Assembly: GCF_018130165.1 (NCBI RefSeq)
Contig: NZ_JAFCLZ010000011.1
Location: 207,456 to 271,455, forward strand
DNA length: 64,000 nt
Direction: 5' to 3'
Source of the DNA: Bradyrhizobium sp. JYMT SZCCT0180
GTDB lineage: Bacteria; Pseudomonadota; Alphaproteobacteria; Rhizobiales; Xanthobacteraceae
Shown: one piece after another, positions 50,502 to 59,622 of the stretch
Layout of the letters: every line of letters starts with the position of its first letter
Position numbering within the stretch: the first letter of the stretch is position 1
Position numbers and translations under genes: made by a program
Notes under the pieces: model-generated
What the model saw: only the letters and a program-made list of their open reading frames with translations
Databases searched by the model: none
Told to the model about the DNA's origin: nothing

Positions 50502-51425
50502 GTGACCTTCCCCGACATCGCCCCCGATCTCAAGGCCGCAATGCCCGACCTGCGCGGGCGGCTGCTGGCGAATCAATCACTCGCGGAACTGACATGGTTT
50601 CGCGTCGGCGGTCCGGCGCAGGTGCTGTTCACGCCGTCGGATGAAGACGATCTCGCGTACTTCCTGAAGAACCTGCCGAACGAATTGCCGGTCTATGTCG
50701 TCGGCGTCGGCTCCAATTTGATCGTGCGCGATGGCGGCATTCTCGGCGTCGTGATCCGGTTGTCGCCGCGCGCGTTCGGCGAGACCCGCGCGGAAGGCGA
50801 TGTAGTCAGCGCAGGCACCGCCGCGCTCGACAAGCGCGTGGCGGAAACCGCGGCATCGGCCGCTATCGGCGGCATGGAATTCCTGTTCGGCATTCCCGGC
50901 ACGATCGGCGGCGCGCTGCGCATGAATGCCGGCGCCAATGGCAGCGAGACCAAGGACGTCCTGATCGAGGCCACCGGCATCGGCCGCGACGGCACGAAGC
51001 ACACCTTCACCAATGCCGACATGAAGTTCGTCTATCGCAACAGCGGCGTTGATCCTTCCATCATCTTCACCTCCGCGCGTTTCCGCGGCGCCATTGCCGC
51101 GCCCGAAACCATCCGGGCGCGGATGGAGGAGGTGCAGACCCATCGCGAGACCGCGCAGCCGATCCGCGAAAAGACGGGCGGTTCGACCTTCAAGAACCCG
51201 CCCGGCAACAGCGCCTGGAAGCTGATCGATGCCGCCGGCTGCCGCGGCTTGCGCGTCGGCGGCGCACAGGTGTCGGAAATGCACTGCAACTTCCTGATCA
51301 ATACTGGCAACGCGACCGGGCATGACATTGAAACGCTGGGCGAAACCGTGCGCGCGCGGGTTAAGGAAAATTCCGGAATAGAGTTACACTGGGAAATCAA
51401 GCGGATCGGAATCGGACAAAGCTGA
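50502..51425 (+). CDS. murB: UDP-N-acetylenolpyruvoylglucosamine reductase
   Basis: A 307-residue FAD enzyme that reduces UDP-GlcNAc-enolpyruvate to UDP-MurNAc. FAD domain: TWFRVGGPAQVLFTP, VVGVGSNLIVRDGG; then GIPGTIGGALRMNAGANGSE, RNSGVD for the substrate Arg region, and the C-terminal GGSTFKNPPGN with Ser as proton donor (type II MurB lacking the extra loop), ending LHWEIKRIG. Start GTG 50502, with GAGAG upstream just outside the repeat arm; ATG 50541 is a possible alternative. Its stop shares one base with the ddl start. Confidence 0.94.
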   Translation: MTFPDIAPDLKAAMPDLRGRLLANQSLAELTWFRVGGPAQVLFTPSDEDDLAYFLKNLPNELPVYVVGVGSNLIVRDGGILGVVIRLSPRAFGETRAEGDVVSAGTAALDKRVAETAASAAIGGMEFLFGIPGTIGGALRMNAGANGSETKDVLIEATGIGRDGTKHTFTNADMKFVYRNSGVDPSIIFTSARFRGAIAAPETIRARMEEVQTHRETAQPIREKTGGSTFKNPPGNSAWKLIDAAGCRGLRVGGAQVSEMHCNFLINTGNATGHDIETLGETVRARVKENSGIELHWEIKRIGIGQS

Positions 51426-52417
51426 TGCGGATTACCATTCTCTTCGGCGGCACCAACAAGGAGCGGCTGGTTTCGGTGGCGAGCGCGCAGGCGCTGCATC
51501 GCGCCTTGCCGGAGGCGGACCTGTGGTTCTGGCATGTCGCCGACACCGTGCACGACGTGAAGTCGGAAGCCCTGCTCAATCACCAGCGGCCGTTCGAGGA
51601 CGTATTTGAGCCCGGCAATCGCGGCGTCGCGCTGGAAGCGGCGCTCGATAAAGCGAAAGCCGAAGATCGCGTGCTGGTGCTCGGCCTGCACGGGGGCAGG
51701 GCGGAGAACGGTGAACTGCAGGCGATGTGTGAAATGCGCGGCATTCCGTTCACGGGCTCCGGCTCGGCGTCCTCAAATCTGGCCTTCGACAAGACCGCGG
51801 CCAAGCGCTTTGCGGCGATTGCGGGCGTGGAGACGCCGGTAGGCATCGCGCTCGATGATATCGATGCCGCGTTTGCCGAATACGGCAAGCTGATTGCGAA
51901 ACCGGCGCGGGACGGATCGAGCTACGGCCTGATCTTCGTCAACGCCAAGCAGGACCTCGTCGCGGTTCGGAATGCCGCCAAATCGGAGGAATATCTGATC
52001 GAGGCGTTCGTTTCCGGCGTCGAGGCCACCTGTGGCGTGCTGGAGCGATCCGACGGCACCATCATGGCGCTGCCGCCGGTCGAGATCATCCCGGGCGAGG
52101 GTGCGTTCGACTACACGGCAAAGTATCTGCTCAAATCGACCCAGGAGATCTGTCCGGGCCGGTTTTCGCCCGAGATCACCGCTGATTTGATGGACCAGGC
52201 GCACCGGGCGCACCGGGCACTCTCGTGCAGCGGCTATTCCCGGAGCGATTTCATCGTCTCGGCCAAGGGGCTGGTTTATCTGGAGACCAACACCTTGCCG
52301 GGACTGACCGCGGCCTCGCTGTATCCGAAGGCGCTGAAGGCCCAGGGAATCGATTTTTCCGATTTCCTGCGCGACCAGGTCGTGCTGGCCGAAAAGCGCG
52401 TCGACAGGCGGGGGTGA
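51425..52417 (+). CDS. ddl: D-alanine--D-alanine ligase
   Basis: A 330-residue ATP-grasp enzyme. Seen: ITILFGGTNKERLVSVASAQ, LGLHGGRAENGELQAMCEMR, FTGSGSASSNLAFDKTAAKR, AKPARDGSSYG (ATP-grasp Lys and Ser-loop), EAFVSGVEAT, and YSRSDFIV..LETNTLPGLTAASLYP at the end for Mg and substrate binding. LHGGRAENG replaces the usual LHGxxGEDG and FGG-SxE is FGGTNKE, so it is a divergent branch seen in rhizobia; the position confirms the role. TGATG overlap with murB shows coupled translation. Confidence 0.9.
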   Translation: MRITILFGGTNKERLVSVASAQALHRALPEADLWFWHVADTVHDVKSEALLNHQRPFEDVFEPGNRGVALEAALDKAKAEDRVLVLGLHGGRAENGELQAMCEMRGIPFTGSGSASSNLAFDKTAAKRFAAIAGVETPVGIALDDIDAAFAEYGKLIAKPARDGSSYGLIFVNAKQDLVAVRNAAKSEEYLIEAFVSGVEATCGVLERSDGTIMALPPVEIIPGEGAFDYTAKYLLKSTQEICPGRFSPEITADLMDQAHRAHRALSCSGYSRSDFIVSAKGLVYLETNTLPGLTAASLYPKALKAQGIDFSDFLRDQVVLAEKRVDRRG

Positions 52418-52767
52418 TTCGCCAAGTTAATGCGTCAGGTGAGGGAACCCGCCCCGCCCGGATGAAATATTACTAAAATCCTAACCAATGCCCGGCAAAC
52501 TACTCACAAGGCTGCTCAAAACACGCCTCTGACCGGCCAGATTTACCCTTTGTTTACCAGGAAGTCCGAAGGTTAACGCTGGCGGCGCATGTGGCGCTTG
52601 GCTGCCGGGGCGTAAGCTGTTGCGGATTTCCGCTTCGACGATCGCATCGAGGGAAAAATGGCCTCCTCACAACCGAGGTCTTAACCCATCCCGGCATCAC
52701 CGAGACATCACGTGCGCCAGAGCCCGCAAGCCTTTTTGCGGGAACAACTTTTTGACGAGCTCGTGCA
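52418..52767 (+). promoter_or_regulatory. ddl-ftsQ gap with probable ftsQAZ promoter region and a hairpin before ftsQ
   Basis: 350 bases without a gene inside an otherwise tight cluster, with AT-rich stretches (AATATTACTAAAATCC, TTTACCCTTTGTTTACC). A short stem CCCGCAA (52723-52729) / TTGCGGG (52736-52742) followed by TTTTT at 52749-52753 lies 25 bases before the ftsQ ATG and looks like a terminator or attenuator. TTAACCCAT at 52681 resembles a CtrA half-site (TTAACCAT). A separate promoter for ftsQ-ftsA-ftsZ is expected here, by inference. Confidence 0.45.
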
Positions 52768-53757
52768 ATGGATGGTGCAGGACGCCTCGCTCGATCGCTG
52801 CGATCGCTGGGGCCCCAAGCTGACCTGAAAGCCGCCGCTATCGGAGCGGTCGTGCTGTTGCGCGAGCGGCTGGGCCTTCGCGCCCGCGTGCGGGCGAAGC
52901 GGGTGATCGACCGCGAACCGCCGAACCGCCTGATCCTTCTGCTCGAACGTTACCTGCCGAACCGTGCCGGCGTCGCCCTGACCGTGCTGATGCTGCTCGG
53001 CAGCGTGTCGCTTGGTGTCGTCAAGGGCGGCCATGTCGACGAGTTCGTCGCAGCCCTCAGCGACACCCGCAACGCGCTGGCGAATTCGGCCGGCTTCCGC
53101 ATCACCGAGGTGGCCATCAACGGCCGCAAGCAGCTGAGCCAGGATGAAGTGCTCGCGATCGGCGGCGTCAACGGCCGCTCCTCGCTGCTGTTCCTCGATG
53201 CCGCCACGGTGCGCGACAAGCTCAAGACCAATCCCTGGATATCGGACGCCGCGATCCTGAAGCTTTATCCCGGCCGGCTGCAGATCGACATCGTCGAACG
53301 TACCGCGTTCGCGCTGTGGCAGCAGGACGGCCGGCTGTCCGTCATCGCCGAGGACGGCGCGGTGCTCGAACCCTATATGTCGCGGCGTTTCATCTCGTTG
53401 CCGCTGGTGGTGGGCAAGGGCGCCGCCGACAAGGCGCGCGACTTCCTGGCGCTGCTGGATCGCTATCCGCAGGTCCGCAGCGTGACCAAGGCTGCGATCT
53501 ATGTCGGCGAGCGGCGCTGGAACCTGCGCCTCAAGGACGGTCTCGATATCCGCCTGCCGGAACACGACGTCGGCAATGCGCTGGCGCTGCTGAGCAAGCT
53601 CGACAAGGAGGACAGGCTGTTCTCCCGCGACATCGTCGTGGTCGACATGCGCCTTCCGGACCGGCTGACGGTGCTGTTGTCCGAAGATGCGGCGAAGGCC
53701 CGCGAGGAACTGTTCAAGGACAAGAAGACCAAGAAAAAAGCCGGTGACGCAGCATGA
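52768..53757 (+). CDS. ftsQ: Cell division protein FtsQ
   Basis: A 329-residue bitopic divisome protein. A basic cytosolic N-terminus of about 65 residues, one span (VALTVLMLLGSVSLGVVKGG), then a POTRA domain (about residues 108-175; RITEVAINGRKQLSQDEVLA, LKLYPGRLQIDIVERTAF) and the beta domain. It links FtsB-FtsL to the early divisome. The C-terminus is Lys-rich (KDKKTKKKAGDAA). Overlaps ftsA by 4 bases (ATGA). Confidence 0.92.
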   Translation: MDGAGRLARSLRSLGPQADLKAAAIGAVVLLRERLGLRARVRAKRVIDREPPNRLILLLERYLPNRAGVALTVLMLLGSVSLGVVKGGHVDEFVAALSDTRNALANSAGFRITEVAINGRKQLSQDEVLAIGGVNGRSSLLFLDAATVRDKLKTNPWISDAAILKLYPGRLQIDIVERTAFALWQQDGRLSVIAEDGAVLEPYMSRRFISLPLVVGKGAADKARDFLALLDRYPQVRSVTKAAIYVGERRWNLRLKDGLDIRLPEHDVGNALALLSKLDKEDRLFSRDIVVVDMRLPDRLTVLLSEDAAKAREELFKDKKTKKKAGDAA

Positions 53758-55076
53758 CCGGCCTCGATCGCAACCAGACCCCGAAGACGCGGCCGATGGC
53801 GCAGAAGCGCACCGCGCTGGTGGCCTCGCTCGACATCGGCACCAGCAAGATCGCCTGCATGATCGCGCGGCTGAAGCCGTCGCCGCCGAACGAAGCACTG
53901 CGCGGCCGCAGCCACGCGGTTGAGCTGATCGGTTACAGCCAGATCCAGTCGCGCGGCGTCAAGGCAGGCGCGGTGGTCGATCTTGCCGAATGCGAACAGG
54001 CCGTGCGCCAGGCGGTGGCGCTGGCCGAACGCATGGCCAAGGTCCGCGTCGAATCCGTTCTGCTGTCGGTCTCCGGCGGCCGGCTGCAAGGCCAGCTGGT
54101 CGAAGCCGCCGCCGATATCAGAGGCGGCTCGGTCACCTCTGATGATGTCACCCGCGTGACGTCCACCGGCATGCGCCACGCCACCGGCGAAGGCCGCACC
54201 GTGCTGCACGCGCTGCCGGTCAGCTACACGCTGGATGGCGTCAAGGGCATCCGCGATCCCCGCGGCATGGTGGCGCGGCAGTTCGGCGTCGACATGAACG
54301 TCGTGACGGCCGATGCGACGGTGGCCAAGAATTTGATGCTGGTGGTCGAGCGTTGTCATCTCAACGTCGAGGCCATGGCGGCAAGTCCTTATGTGGCGGG
54401 CCTTTCGGTCCTCACCGACGACGAAGCCGACATCGGCGCCGCCGTGGTCGAGATGGGCGCCGGGTCGACCACGATCGCGACCTATTCGGCCGGACGCTTT
54501 GTGCACGCCTCGGGGTTTGCGGTCGGCGGGCAACACATGACGATGGATCTTGCACGCGGCGTCGGCGCATGCATTGCGGATGCCGAGCGAATCAAGACCT
54601 TATACGGCACCGTGCTGACCGGCGGGTCAGACGCGCGCGAGCTGATGTCCGTACCGACCGCAGGCGATGACGAGCGCGATGCGCCGCAGATCGTCTCGCG
54701 CGCCACGATCGCGAACATCGTCCGGCATCGCGCCGAGGAGATCTTTGAAATGGTCCGGGACCGGCTCGCGGATTCCCCCTTTGCGGCAGAGCCGCGGGCG
54801 CGGGTTGTCCTGAGCGGCGGCGCGTCCCAGCTCACCGGTACCGTCGAACTCGCCACCCGCATTCTCAACCGGCCGGTCCGCATCGGTCGCCCGCTCGGCT
54901 TCGGCCGGCTGCCCAATGAGGCCAAGAGCGCTTCGTTCGCGGTGCCCGCGGGCCTCTTGGTCTATCCGCAATACGCACACCTCGAACACGTCGAACCGCG
55001 GCATACGCGGCAGCTCAGGACAGGGACTGACGGCTATTTCGGAAGGGTCGGACGATGGCTGCGAGAGGGCTTCTGA
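53754..55076 (+). CDS. ftsA: Cell division protein FtsA
   Basis: A 440-residue actin-like ATPase that anchors FtsZ to the membrane. Phosphate-1 motif SLDIGTSKIACMIA, 1C domain region VVDLAECEQAVRQAVALAER, phosphate-2 EMGAGSTTIATYSAG, adenosine motif VVLSGGASQLTG. The amphipathic C-terminal helix (GYFGRVGRWLREGF) is the membrane-targeting sequence. ftsZ follows after 108 bases. Confidence 0.95.
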   Translation: MTGLDRNQTPKTRPMAQKRTALVASLDIGTSKIACMIARLKPSPPNEALRGRSHAVELIGYSQIQSRGVKAGAVVDLAECEQAVRQAVALAERMAKVRVESVLLSVSGGRLQGQLVEAAADIRGGSVTSDDVTRVTSTGMRHATGEGRTVLHALPVSYTLDGVKGIRDPRGMVARQFGVDMNVVTADATVAKNLMLVVERCHLNVEAMAASPYVAGLSVLTDDEADIGAAVVEMGAGSTTIATYSAGRFVHASGFAVGGQHMTMDLARGVGACIADAERIKTLYGTVLTGGSDARELMSVPTAGDDERDAPQIVSRATIANIVRHRAEEIFEMVRDRLADSPFAAEPRARVVLSGGASQLTGTVELATRILNRPVRIGRPLGFGRLPNEAKSASFAVPAGLLVYPQYAHLEHVEPRHTRQLRTGTDGYFGRVGRWLREGF

Positions 55077-55184
55077 TGACCGGTTTTCATACCAAACGAC
55101 ATTCACATTCACCAACTTCTGCACCCACTCCTGCGGCCGTCGGCCGGGGCGAACCAACGCGCGCGTAATAATCGAGAGGCAACC

Positions 55185-56993
55185 ATGGCACTCAATCTGA
55201 CACCCCCTGACATCAGCGAGCTGAAACCGCGGATCACCGTCTTCGGCGTCGGTGGAGCAGGCGGCAATGCCGTCAACAACATGATCACTGCCGGGTTGCA
55301 GGGCGTCGATTTCGTCGTCGCCAATACCGACGCGCAGGCGCTCACCATGTCCAAGGCCCAGCGCATCGTGCAGATGGGCACGCAAGTGACCCAGGGCCTC
55401 GGCGCCGGATCGCAGCCCGATGTCGGTGCGGCCGCGGCGCAAGAGGTCATCGACGAGCTTCGCGATCATCTCACCGGCGCCAACATGGTGTTCGTCACCG
55501 CCGGCATGGGCGGCGGCACCGGCACCGGTGCAGCCCCCGTGATCGCCAAGACCGCGCGCGAGATGGGCATCCTCACCGTCGGCGTGGTGACAAAGCCGTT
55601 CCACTTCGAGGGCCAGCGCCGCATGCGCACCGCCGAATCGGGCATTTCCGAGCTGCACAAGGTGGTCGACACGCTCCTGATCATCCCGAACCAGAACCTG
55701 TTCCGGGTCGCCAACGAAAAGACCACCTTCGCCGACGCCTTCGCGATGGCTGACCAGGTGCTCTATTCGGGCGTCGCCTGCATCACCGACCTGATGGTCA
55801 AGGAAGGCCTGATCAACCTCGACTTCGCCGACGTCCGCGCCGTGATGCGTGAGATGGGCAAGGCGATGATGGGCACCGGCGAAGCCACCGGCGAGAAGCG
55901 CGCGCTGACCGCGGCCGAAGCTGCGATCGCCAATCCGCTAATCGACGACTCATCGATGAAGGGTGCGCGCGGCCTGTTGATCTCGATCACCGGCGGCAAG
56001 GACCTGACCCTGTTCGAAGTCGACGAAGCCGCAACCCGCATCCGCGAGGAAGTCGACCAGGACGCCAACATCATCGTCGGCGCGACCTTCGACGAAAACC
56101 TCGACGGCGTGATCCGCGTCTCCGTCGTGGCCACCGGCATCGAACAGGCGCTGATCGCCCGCAACGCGGCAGCGCCCCCCGCTGTCGTGACCAACGCGCC
56201 CGCCTCGACGCCGGACACCCGTCTGGCCGATCTCACCGCACGGCTGCGTGCTGACAACCAGCGCCTTGCCGACCGCGCCCAGAAGCTCGAGGCTCCCGCG
56301 CCCGTGCAGCAGGCCTCGCCACCCCCGGTTCCCGCCGCCGCCCCGCAGCAGCGCGCGTCCAACAGCGTCGAGCGTGCCGCGCTCGCCGCCATTGCCGCCG
56401 CCGTCGCACCGGAAGTGCCGCAGGCCCAGGCGCCGTTGCAGGCCGGCTCCTATGGCGACGTCACGGTTCGCCCGATTGCCCAGAAGCCGACGCTGTTCCC
56501 GGACCATAACGAGGCGGCCCGCGCCGAGCCGGAAGCGCAGGCTGCGCTGCCGGAGACCTTCATCCCGCAGGCGGCCGAACGTGCGCCGGCCCGCGGACCG
56601 CGGATGCCGAAGTTCGAGGACCTTCCGATGCCGGCCCAGGCCGAAATCCGGCAGGCCCGCGGCGAGCAGGAGGAAGAGCATCCGCAGAAGACCCGGCTGT
56701 CGCTGCTGCAGCGCCTGGCCAATGTCGGCCTCGGCCGCCGCGACGAAGAGAGCGAGCCGCCGATCGCGGCCCGCGCCTCCGGTCCGGCGATGGCGCCGCT
56801 GCCGCCGCTCCCCGAGCGCAAACCGCAGCGTTCCGTCGCCCAGCAGATGGGTAACGAGCCGGTATCTGAGTATGCCCGCCGTCCGGCGCCGCAGGGTCTG
56901 GATGTCCACGGCCGCCCCGCACCTGTTGCCGCGGCGCCACAGGGCGACGACCATCTTGATATCCCCGCCTTCCTTCGGCGGCAGTCCAACTGA
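55185..56993 (+). CDS. ftsZ: Cell division GTPase FtsZ
   Basis: A 602-residue tubulin homolog that forms the Z-ring. GTPase domain in the first about 320 residues: FGVGGAGGNAVNNMI, GTP loop GGGTGTG (109-115), NQNLFRV and the T7 loop NLDFADVRAVM. A disordered Pro/Ala/Arg-rich linker of about 270 residues follows, long as in other Rhizobiales, and then the conserved tail DDHLDIPAFLRRQSN that binds FtsA and others. GAGAGGCAACC is the ribosome site. A strong terminator follows. Confidence 0.97.
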   Translation: MALNLTPPDISELKPRITVFGVGGAGGNAVNNMITAGLQGVDFVVANTDAQALTMSKAQRIVQMGTQVTQGLGAGSQPDVGAAAAQEVIDELRDHLTGANMVFVTAGMGGGTGTGAAPVIAKTAREMGILTVGVVTKPFHFEGQRRMRTAESGISELHKVVDTLLIIPNQNLFRVANEKTTFADAFAMADQVLYSGVACITDLMVKEGLINLDFADVRAVMREMGKAMMGTGEATGEKRALTAAEAAIANPLIDDSSMKGARGLLISITGGKDLTLFEVDEAATRIREEVDQDANIIVGATFDENLDGVIRVSVVATGIEQALIARNAAAPPAVVTNAPASTPDTRLADLTARLRADNQRLADRAQKLEAPAPVQQASPPPVPAAAPQQRASNSVERAALAAIAAAVAPEVPQAQAPLQAGSYGDVTVRPIAQKPTLFPDHNEAARAEPEAQAALPETFIPQAAERAPARGPRMPKFEDLPMPAQAEIRQARGEQEEEHPQKTRLSLLQRLANVGLGRRDEESEPPIAARASGPAMAPLPPLPERKPQRSVAQQMGNEPVSEYARRPAPQGLDVHGRPAPVAAAPQGDDHLDIPAFLRRQSN

Positions 56994-57018
56994 GGTTTTG
57001 TTACAATTCAGGCAACCC

Positions 57019-57055
57019 AAAAGGCCCCGGCGGTATCAGCCGGGGCCTTTTTCTT
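57019..57055 (+). terminator. Rho-independent terminator after ftsZ
   Basis: Perfect 12-base stem with arms AAGGCCCCGGC and GCCGGGGCCTT, loop GGTATCA, then TTTTTCTT. It ends the ftsQ-ftsA-ftsZ transcript 26 bases after the stop. Confidence 0.95.
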
Positions 57056-57346
57056 GGGCAGTGCGAGGCATCACAGCTTCGTAATCAAGTCACTGATATT
57101 AAATGATTAATTATGAATTACGTGATCTGATGCGGCCGCCGGGACGAGGCCGGGCCGCGCCGGAATTTGGTTAAGCCTTGGCGTGAATGCGGCAGAGATA
57201 GGGTAACAATCGGTAAAAAACCGTGAGTTGTGCGCTTGAGGGCAGTGACTATGGTCTGCCGTGACTTGGGGATACCGGAAGCAGATTCGGCGCGAAAGCG
57301 GACTGTTCCTGCCTTTTGGTAAAGTCGGGTAGTGGGCGATTATCGA
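57056..57346 (+). promoter_or_regulatory. Leader of lpxC
   Basis: 291 bases between the ftsZ terminator and lpxC. It contains a markedly AT-rich segment (57090-57122, ATATTAAATGATTAATTATG) with partial symmetry, and TTGGTTAAGCC at about 57167. As the terminator closes the ftsZ transcript, the promoter for lpxC must lie here; no single -10 can be fixed by eye. Confidence 0.4.
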
Positions 57347-58300
57347 ATGAAGTTCAGCCGTCAGACAACGCTTCGGTCGCAAGCCACCGTGACAGGTGTC
57401 GGCGTTCATTCTGGTATACCGGTTAATCTGACCATCGGACCTGCGCCTGTCGACGCAGGTTTTATTTTTGTCCGCACCGGTCTTGACGATGCCGACCGTG
57501 AAGTTCCCGCGATCGCGGAATCCGTGATTGCCACCGACTTTGCGACCGTACTCGGCGACCGCCAGGGCCCGCTCGTTTCCACCGCCGAGCATGTGCTTGC
57601 TGCGCTGCGGGGCATGGGTGTCGATAACGCCACCATCGAAGTCGACGGCCCGGAAGTTCCGATTATGGACGGCAGCGCGGCTGCCTTCGTCGCCGCCATC
57701 GATCAGGCAGGCATCGTGACCCAGTCCGCCGCGCGCCGCTTCATCCAGGTGCTGAAGCCGGTGCAGGTCTCGCTCGGTGATTCCTTCGGCGAACTGCGCC
57801 CCCATGCCAACGGTTTCCGCGCCGAGGTCGAGATCGACTTCGCCAATCCGGTGATCGGCCGCCAGAACTATTCGCTCGATCTGAGCCCCGAAAGCTTCCG
57901 CCGCGAGATTTCCCGCGCCCGGACCTTCGGCTGCATGAATGACGTGGCGCGGCTCTGGAGCGCCGGTTTCGCGCTCGGCGCGTCCTTTGAGAATTCGGTG
58001 GTGTTCGACGAGACCCGTCTGCTCAACACTGAAGGCCTGCGCTACAGCGACGAATGCGCCCGCCACAAGGTGCTGGACGTGATTGGCGATCTCGCGCTGG
58101 CCGGCCTACCGCTGCTCGGCGCCTACCGGTCGTCCCGTGGCGGCCACAAGCTCAACCACGCGGTGCTGACGGCCCTGATGGCCGATCGCAGCGCCTGGCG
58201 GGTGGTCGAAGCCGAACCGGCACGCCGCCCCCGCGTCGAAGCCGGCGCCGGAATGGTCGGCGGTATGGTCGCCCCGGCCTATGGCCCGGACGTTTCCTGA
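57347..58300 (+). CDS. lpxC: UDP-3-O-acyl-N-acetylglucosamine deacetylase
   Basis: A 317-residue zinc hydrolase for the committed step of lipid A synthesis. Seen: LRSQATVTGVGVHSGIPVNL, STAEHVLAALRGMGVDNATI (first Zn His), PIMDGSAAAFV, ARTFGCMNDVARL and HKVLDVIGDLALAGLPLLG (second Zn His and Asp), then GGHKLNHAVL with the catalytic His. ATG 57347 starts MKFSRQTTL; GTG 57332 would add five residues. The stop lies in the first unit of a tandem repeat. Confidence 0.94.
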   Translation: MKFSRQTTLRSQATVTGVGVHSGIPVNLTIGPAPVDAGFIFVRTGLDDADREVPAIAESVIATDFATVLGDRQGPLVSTAEHVLAALRGMGVDNATIEVDGPEVPIMDGSAAAFVAAIDQAGIVTQSAARRFIQVLKPVQVSLGDSFGELRPHANGFRAEVEIDFANPVIGRQNYSLDLSPESFRREISRARTFGCMNDVARLWSAGFALGASFENSVVFDETRLLNTEGLRYSDECARHKVLDVIGDLALAGLPLLGAYRSSRGGHKLNHAVLTALMADRSAWRVVEAEPARRPRVEAGAGMVGGMVAPAYGPDVS

Positions 58301-58364
58301 CTTTCGTTTTCGAAATGTCCTGACTTTCGATTTTGAACTGTCCGGACTTTCGTTTTGAGTTGTC
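58297..58364. repeat. Three tandem 22-23 base units overlapping the lpxC stop
   Basis: Units at 58297-58319, 58320-58342 and 58343-58364 share (C/T)GACTTTCG(T/A)TTT, then GAA or GAG and TGTC. The first unit contains the lpxC stop codon (58298-58300). Confidence 0.75.
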
Positions 58365-58700
58365 CTGAAGCTCGCCTTTCCGGCCGCCCGTTCCAATTTC
58401 CGTAGTAACCACAATTAGTAACGATGGTGTCTTGCCGCCTTAATCCGGGCGAAATGCCTGCGTATTCGGTTGGTTAAGGACCATTTTTCGGCTAGATAGG
58501 CTCGCGGTTGCACGACAGGGCGCCACGAATACAGGACGCCACAAATATTGTGCGCTTGGGAATATGGGGCCAGGGAATATTGGGCTTGGGGAATATTGCG
58601 TTCATGACTGCGGTTCATGGATGGACGGGCTCAACCACCAACCGCACCGCTATCAACTGCGTAGCTACAACTGCGTAAAAGGCGTCAGGTCTCACATTTC
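58301..58700. other. Gap between lpxC and bamD
   Basis: 400 bases without a supportable gene. Holds the end of the tandem repeat above, a second short tandem repeat (58558-58596), an AT-richer stretch ATTTTTCGGCTAG at 58480-58500, and probably the bamD promoter, none of which can be fixed. Confidence 0.5.
58558..58596. repeat. Three copies of GGGAATAT at 15-16 base spacing
   Basis: GGGAATAT at 58558-58565, 58573-58580 and 58589-58596, with similar GGGC-rich intervals. About 105 bases upstream of bamD. Confidence 0.6.
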
Positions 58701-59609
58701 ATGTCGGCACAGCGTATGACGCTCGAACCATGCAAATCAGCGGGTATTTCTCGCCTTCATCGGGCTGCCCGGTCGCTCCGGCTGGCGGCGGGCCTGATCG
58801 CGCTGGCCGTCCCCTTGAGCGGATGCGGCACTGGTTCGCTGTGGGACAAGTTCACCGCCAAGGACGACACCTTCGTCGAGGAGCCCGCGGACAAGCTCTA
58901 TAATGAGGGCTTGTACCTGATGAACCAGCGCAAGGATGCGAAGGCGGCGACGAAGAAATTCGAGGAAGTCGACCGCCAGCATCCCTATTCCGACTACGCG
59001 CGCAAATCGCTGCTGATGTCGGCCTACTCGTTCTACTCAGCCGGCGACTATGACGGCTGCATTGGCGCGGCGACCCGTTACGTCACGCTGCATCCGGGCA
59101 GCCCCGACGCCGCCTATGCGCAATATCTGATCGCCGCCTCGCACTATGACCAGATCCCGGATATTTCGCGCGATCAGGGCCGCACCGAAAAGGCGATCGC
59201 CGCGCTCGAAGAGGTGATTCGCAAATATCCGACCTCGGAATACGCCACCAGCGCCAAGGCCAAGCTCGAAGGCGGGCGTGACCAGCTTGCCGGCAAGGAA
59301 ATGGATGTCGGCCGCTATTACATGAAAAAGCGCGACTACACCGCGGCGATCAACCGCTTCAAGACCGTGGTCACCCGCTATCAGACCACCCGCCATGTCG
59401 AGGAAGCGCTGTTTCGCCTCACCGAGGGCTACATAGCGATCGGCATCGTCGGCGAAGCGCAGACCGCCGCCGCCGTCCTAGGGCACAATTTTCCTGACAG
59501 CCGCTGGTACAAGGACGCCTATAATCTAGTAAAGTCCGGCGGTCTCGAGCCGAGCGAGAATCAGGGTTCCTATATTTCCAGGGCCTTCAAGAAGATGGGT
59601 CTCGGTTAG
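58701..59609 (+). CDS. bamD: Outer membrane protein assembly factor BamD
   Basis: A 302-residue lipoprotein of the BAM complex. Signal peptide with lipobox LSGC (IALAVPLSGCGTGSLWDKF), then five TPR-type repeats: PADKLYNEGLYLMNQRKDAK, HPYSDYARKSLLMSAYSFYS, HPGSPDAAYAQYLIAASHYD, YPTSEYATSAKAKLEGGRDQ and YYMKKRDYTAAINRFKTVV. It scaffolds BamC/E on BamA. ATG 58701 or 58716 both precede the signal peptide. recN follows after 13 bases. Confidence 0.93.
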   Translation: MSAQRMTLEPCKSAGISRLHRAARSLRLAAGLIALAVPLSGCGTGSLWDKFTAKDDTFVEEPADKLYNEGLYLMNQRKDAKAATKKFEEVDRQHPYSDYARKSLLMSAYSFYSAGDYDGCIGAATRYVTLHPGSPDAAYAQYLIAASHYDQIPDISRDQGRTEKAIAALEEVIRKYPTSEYATSAKAKLEGGRDQLAGKEMDVGRYYMKKRDYTAAINRFKTVVTRYQTTRHVEEALFRLTEGYIAIGIVGEAQTAAAVLGHNFPDSRWYKDAYNLVKSGGLEPSENQGSYISRAFKKMGLG

Positions 59610-59622
59610 GAATTTACCTGGC

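Noticed and set aside
58297..58364. Three regular units after lpxC as a CRISPR remnant
   Set aside because: Units abut each other with no spacers and no cas genes are present.
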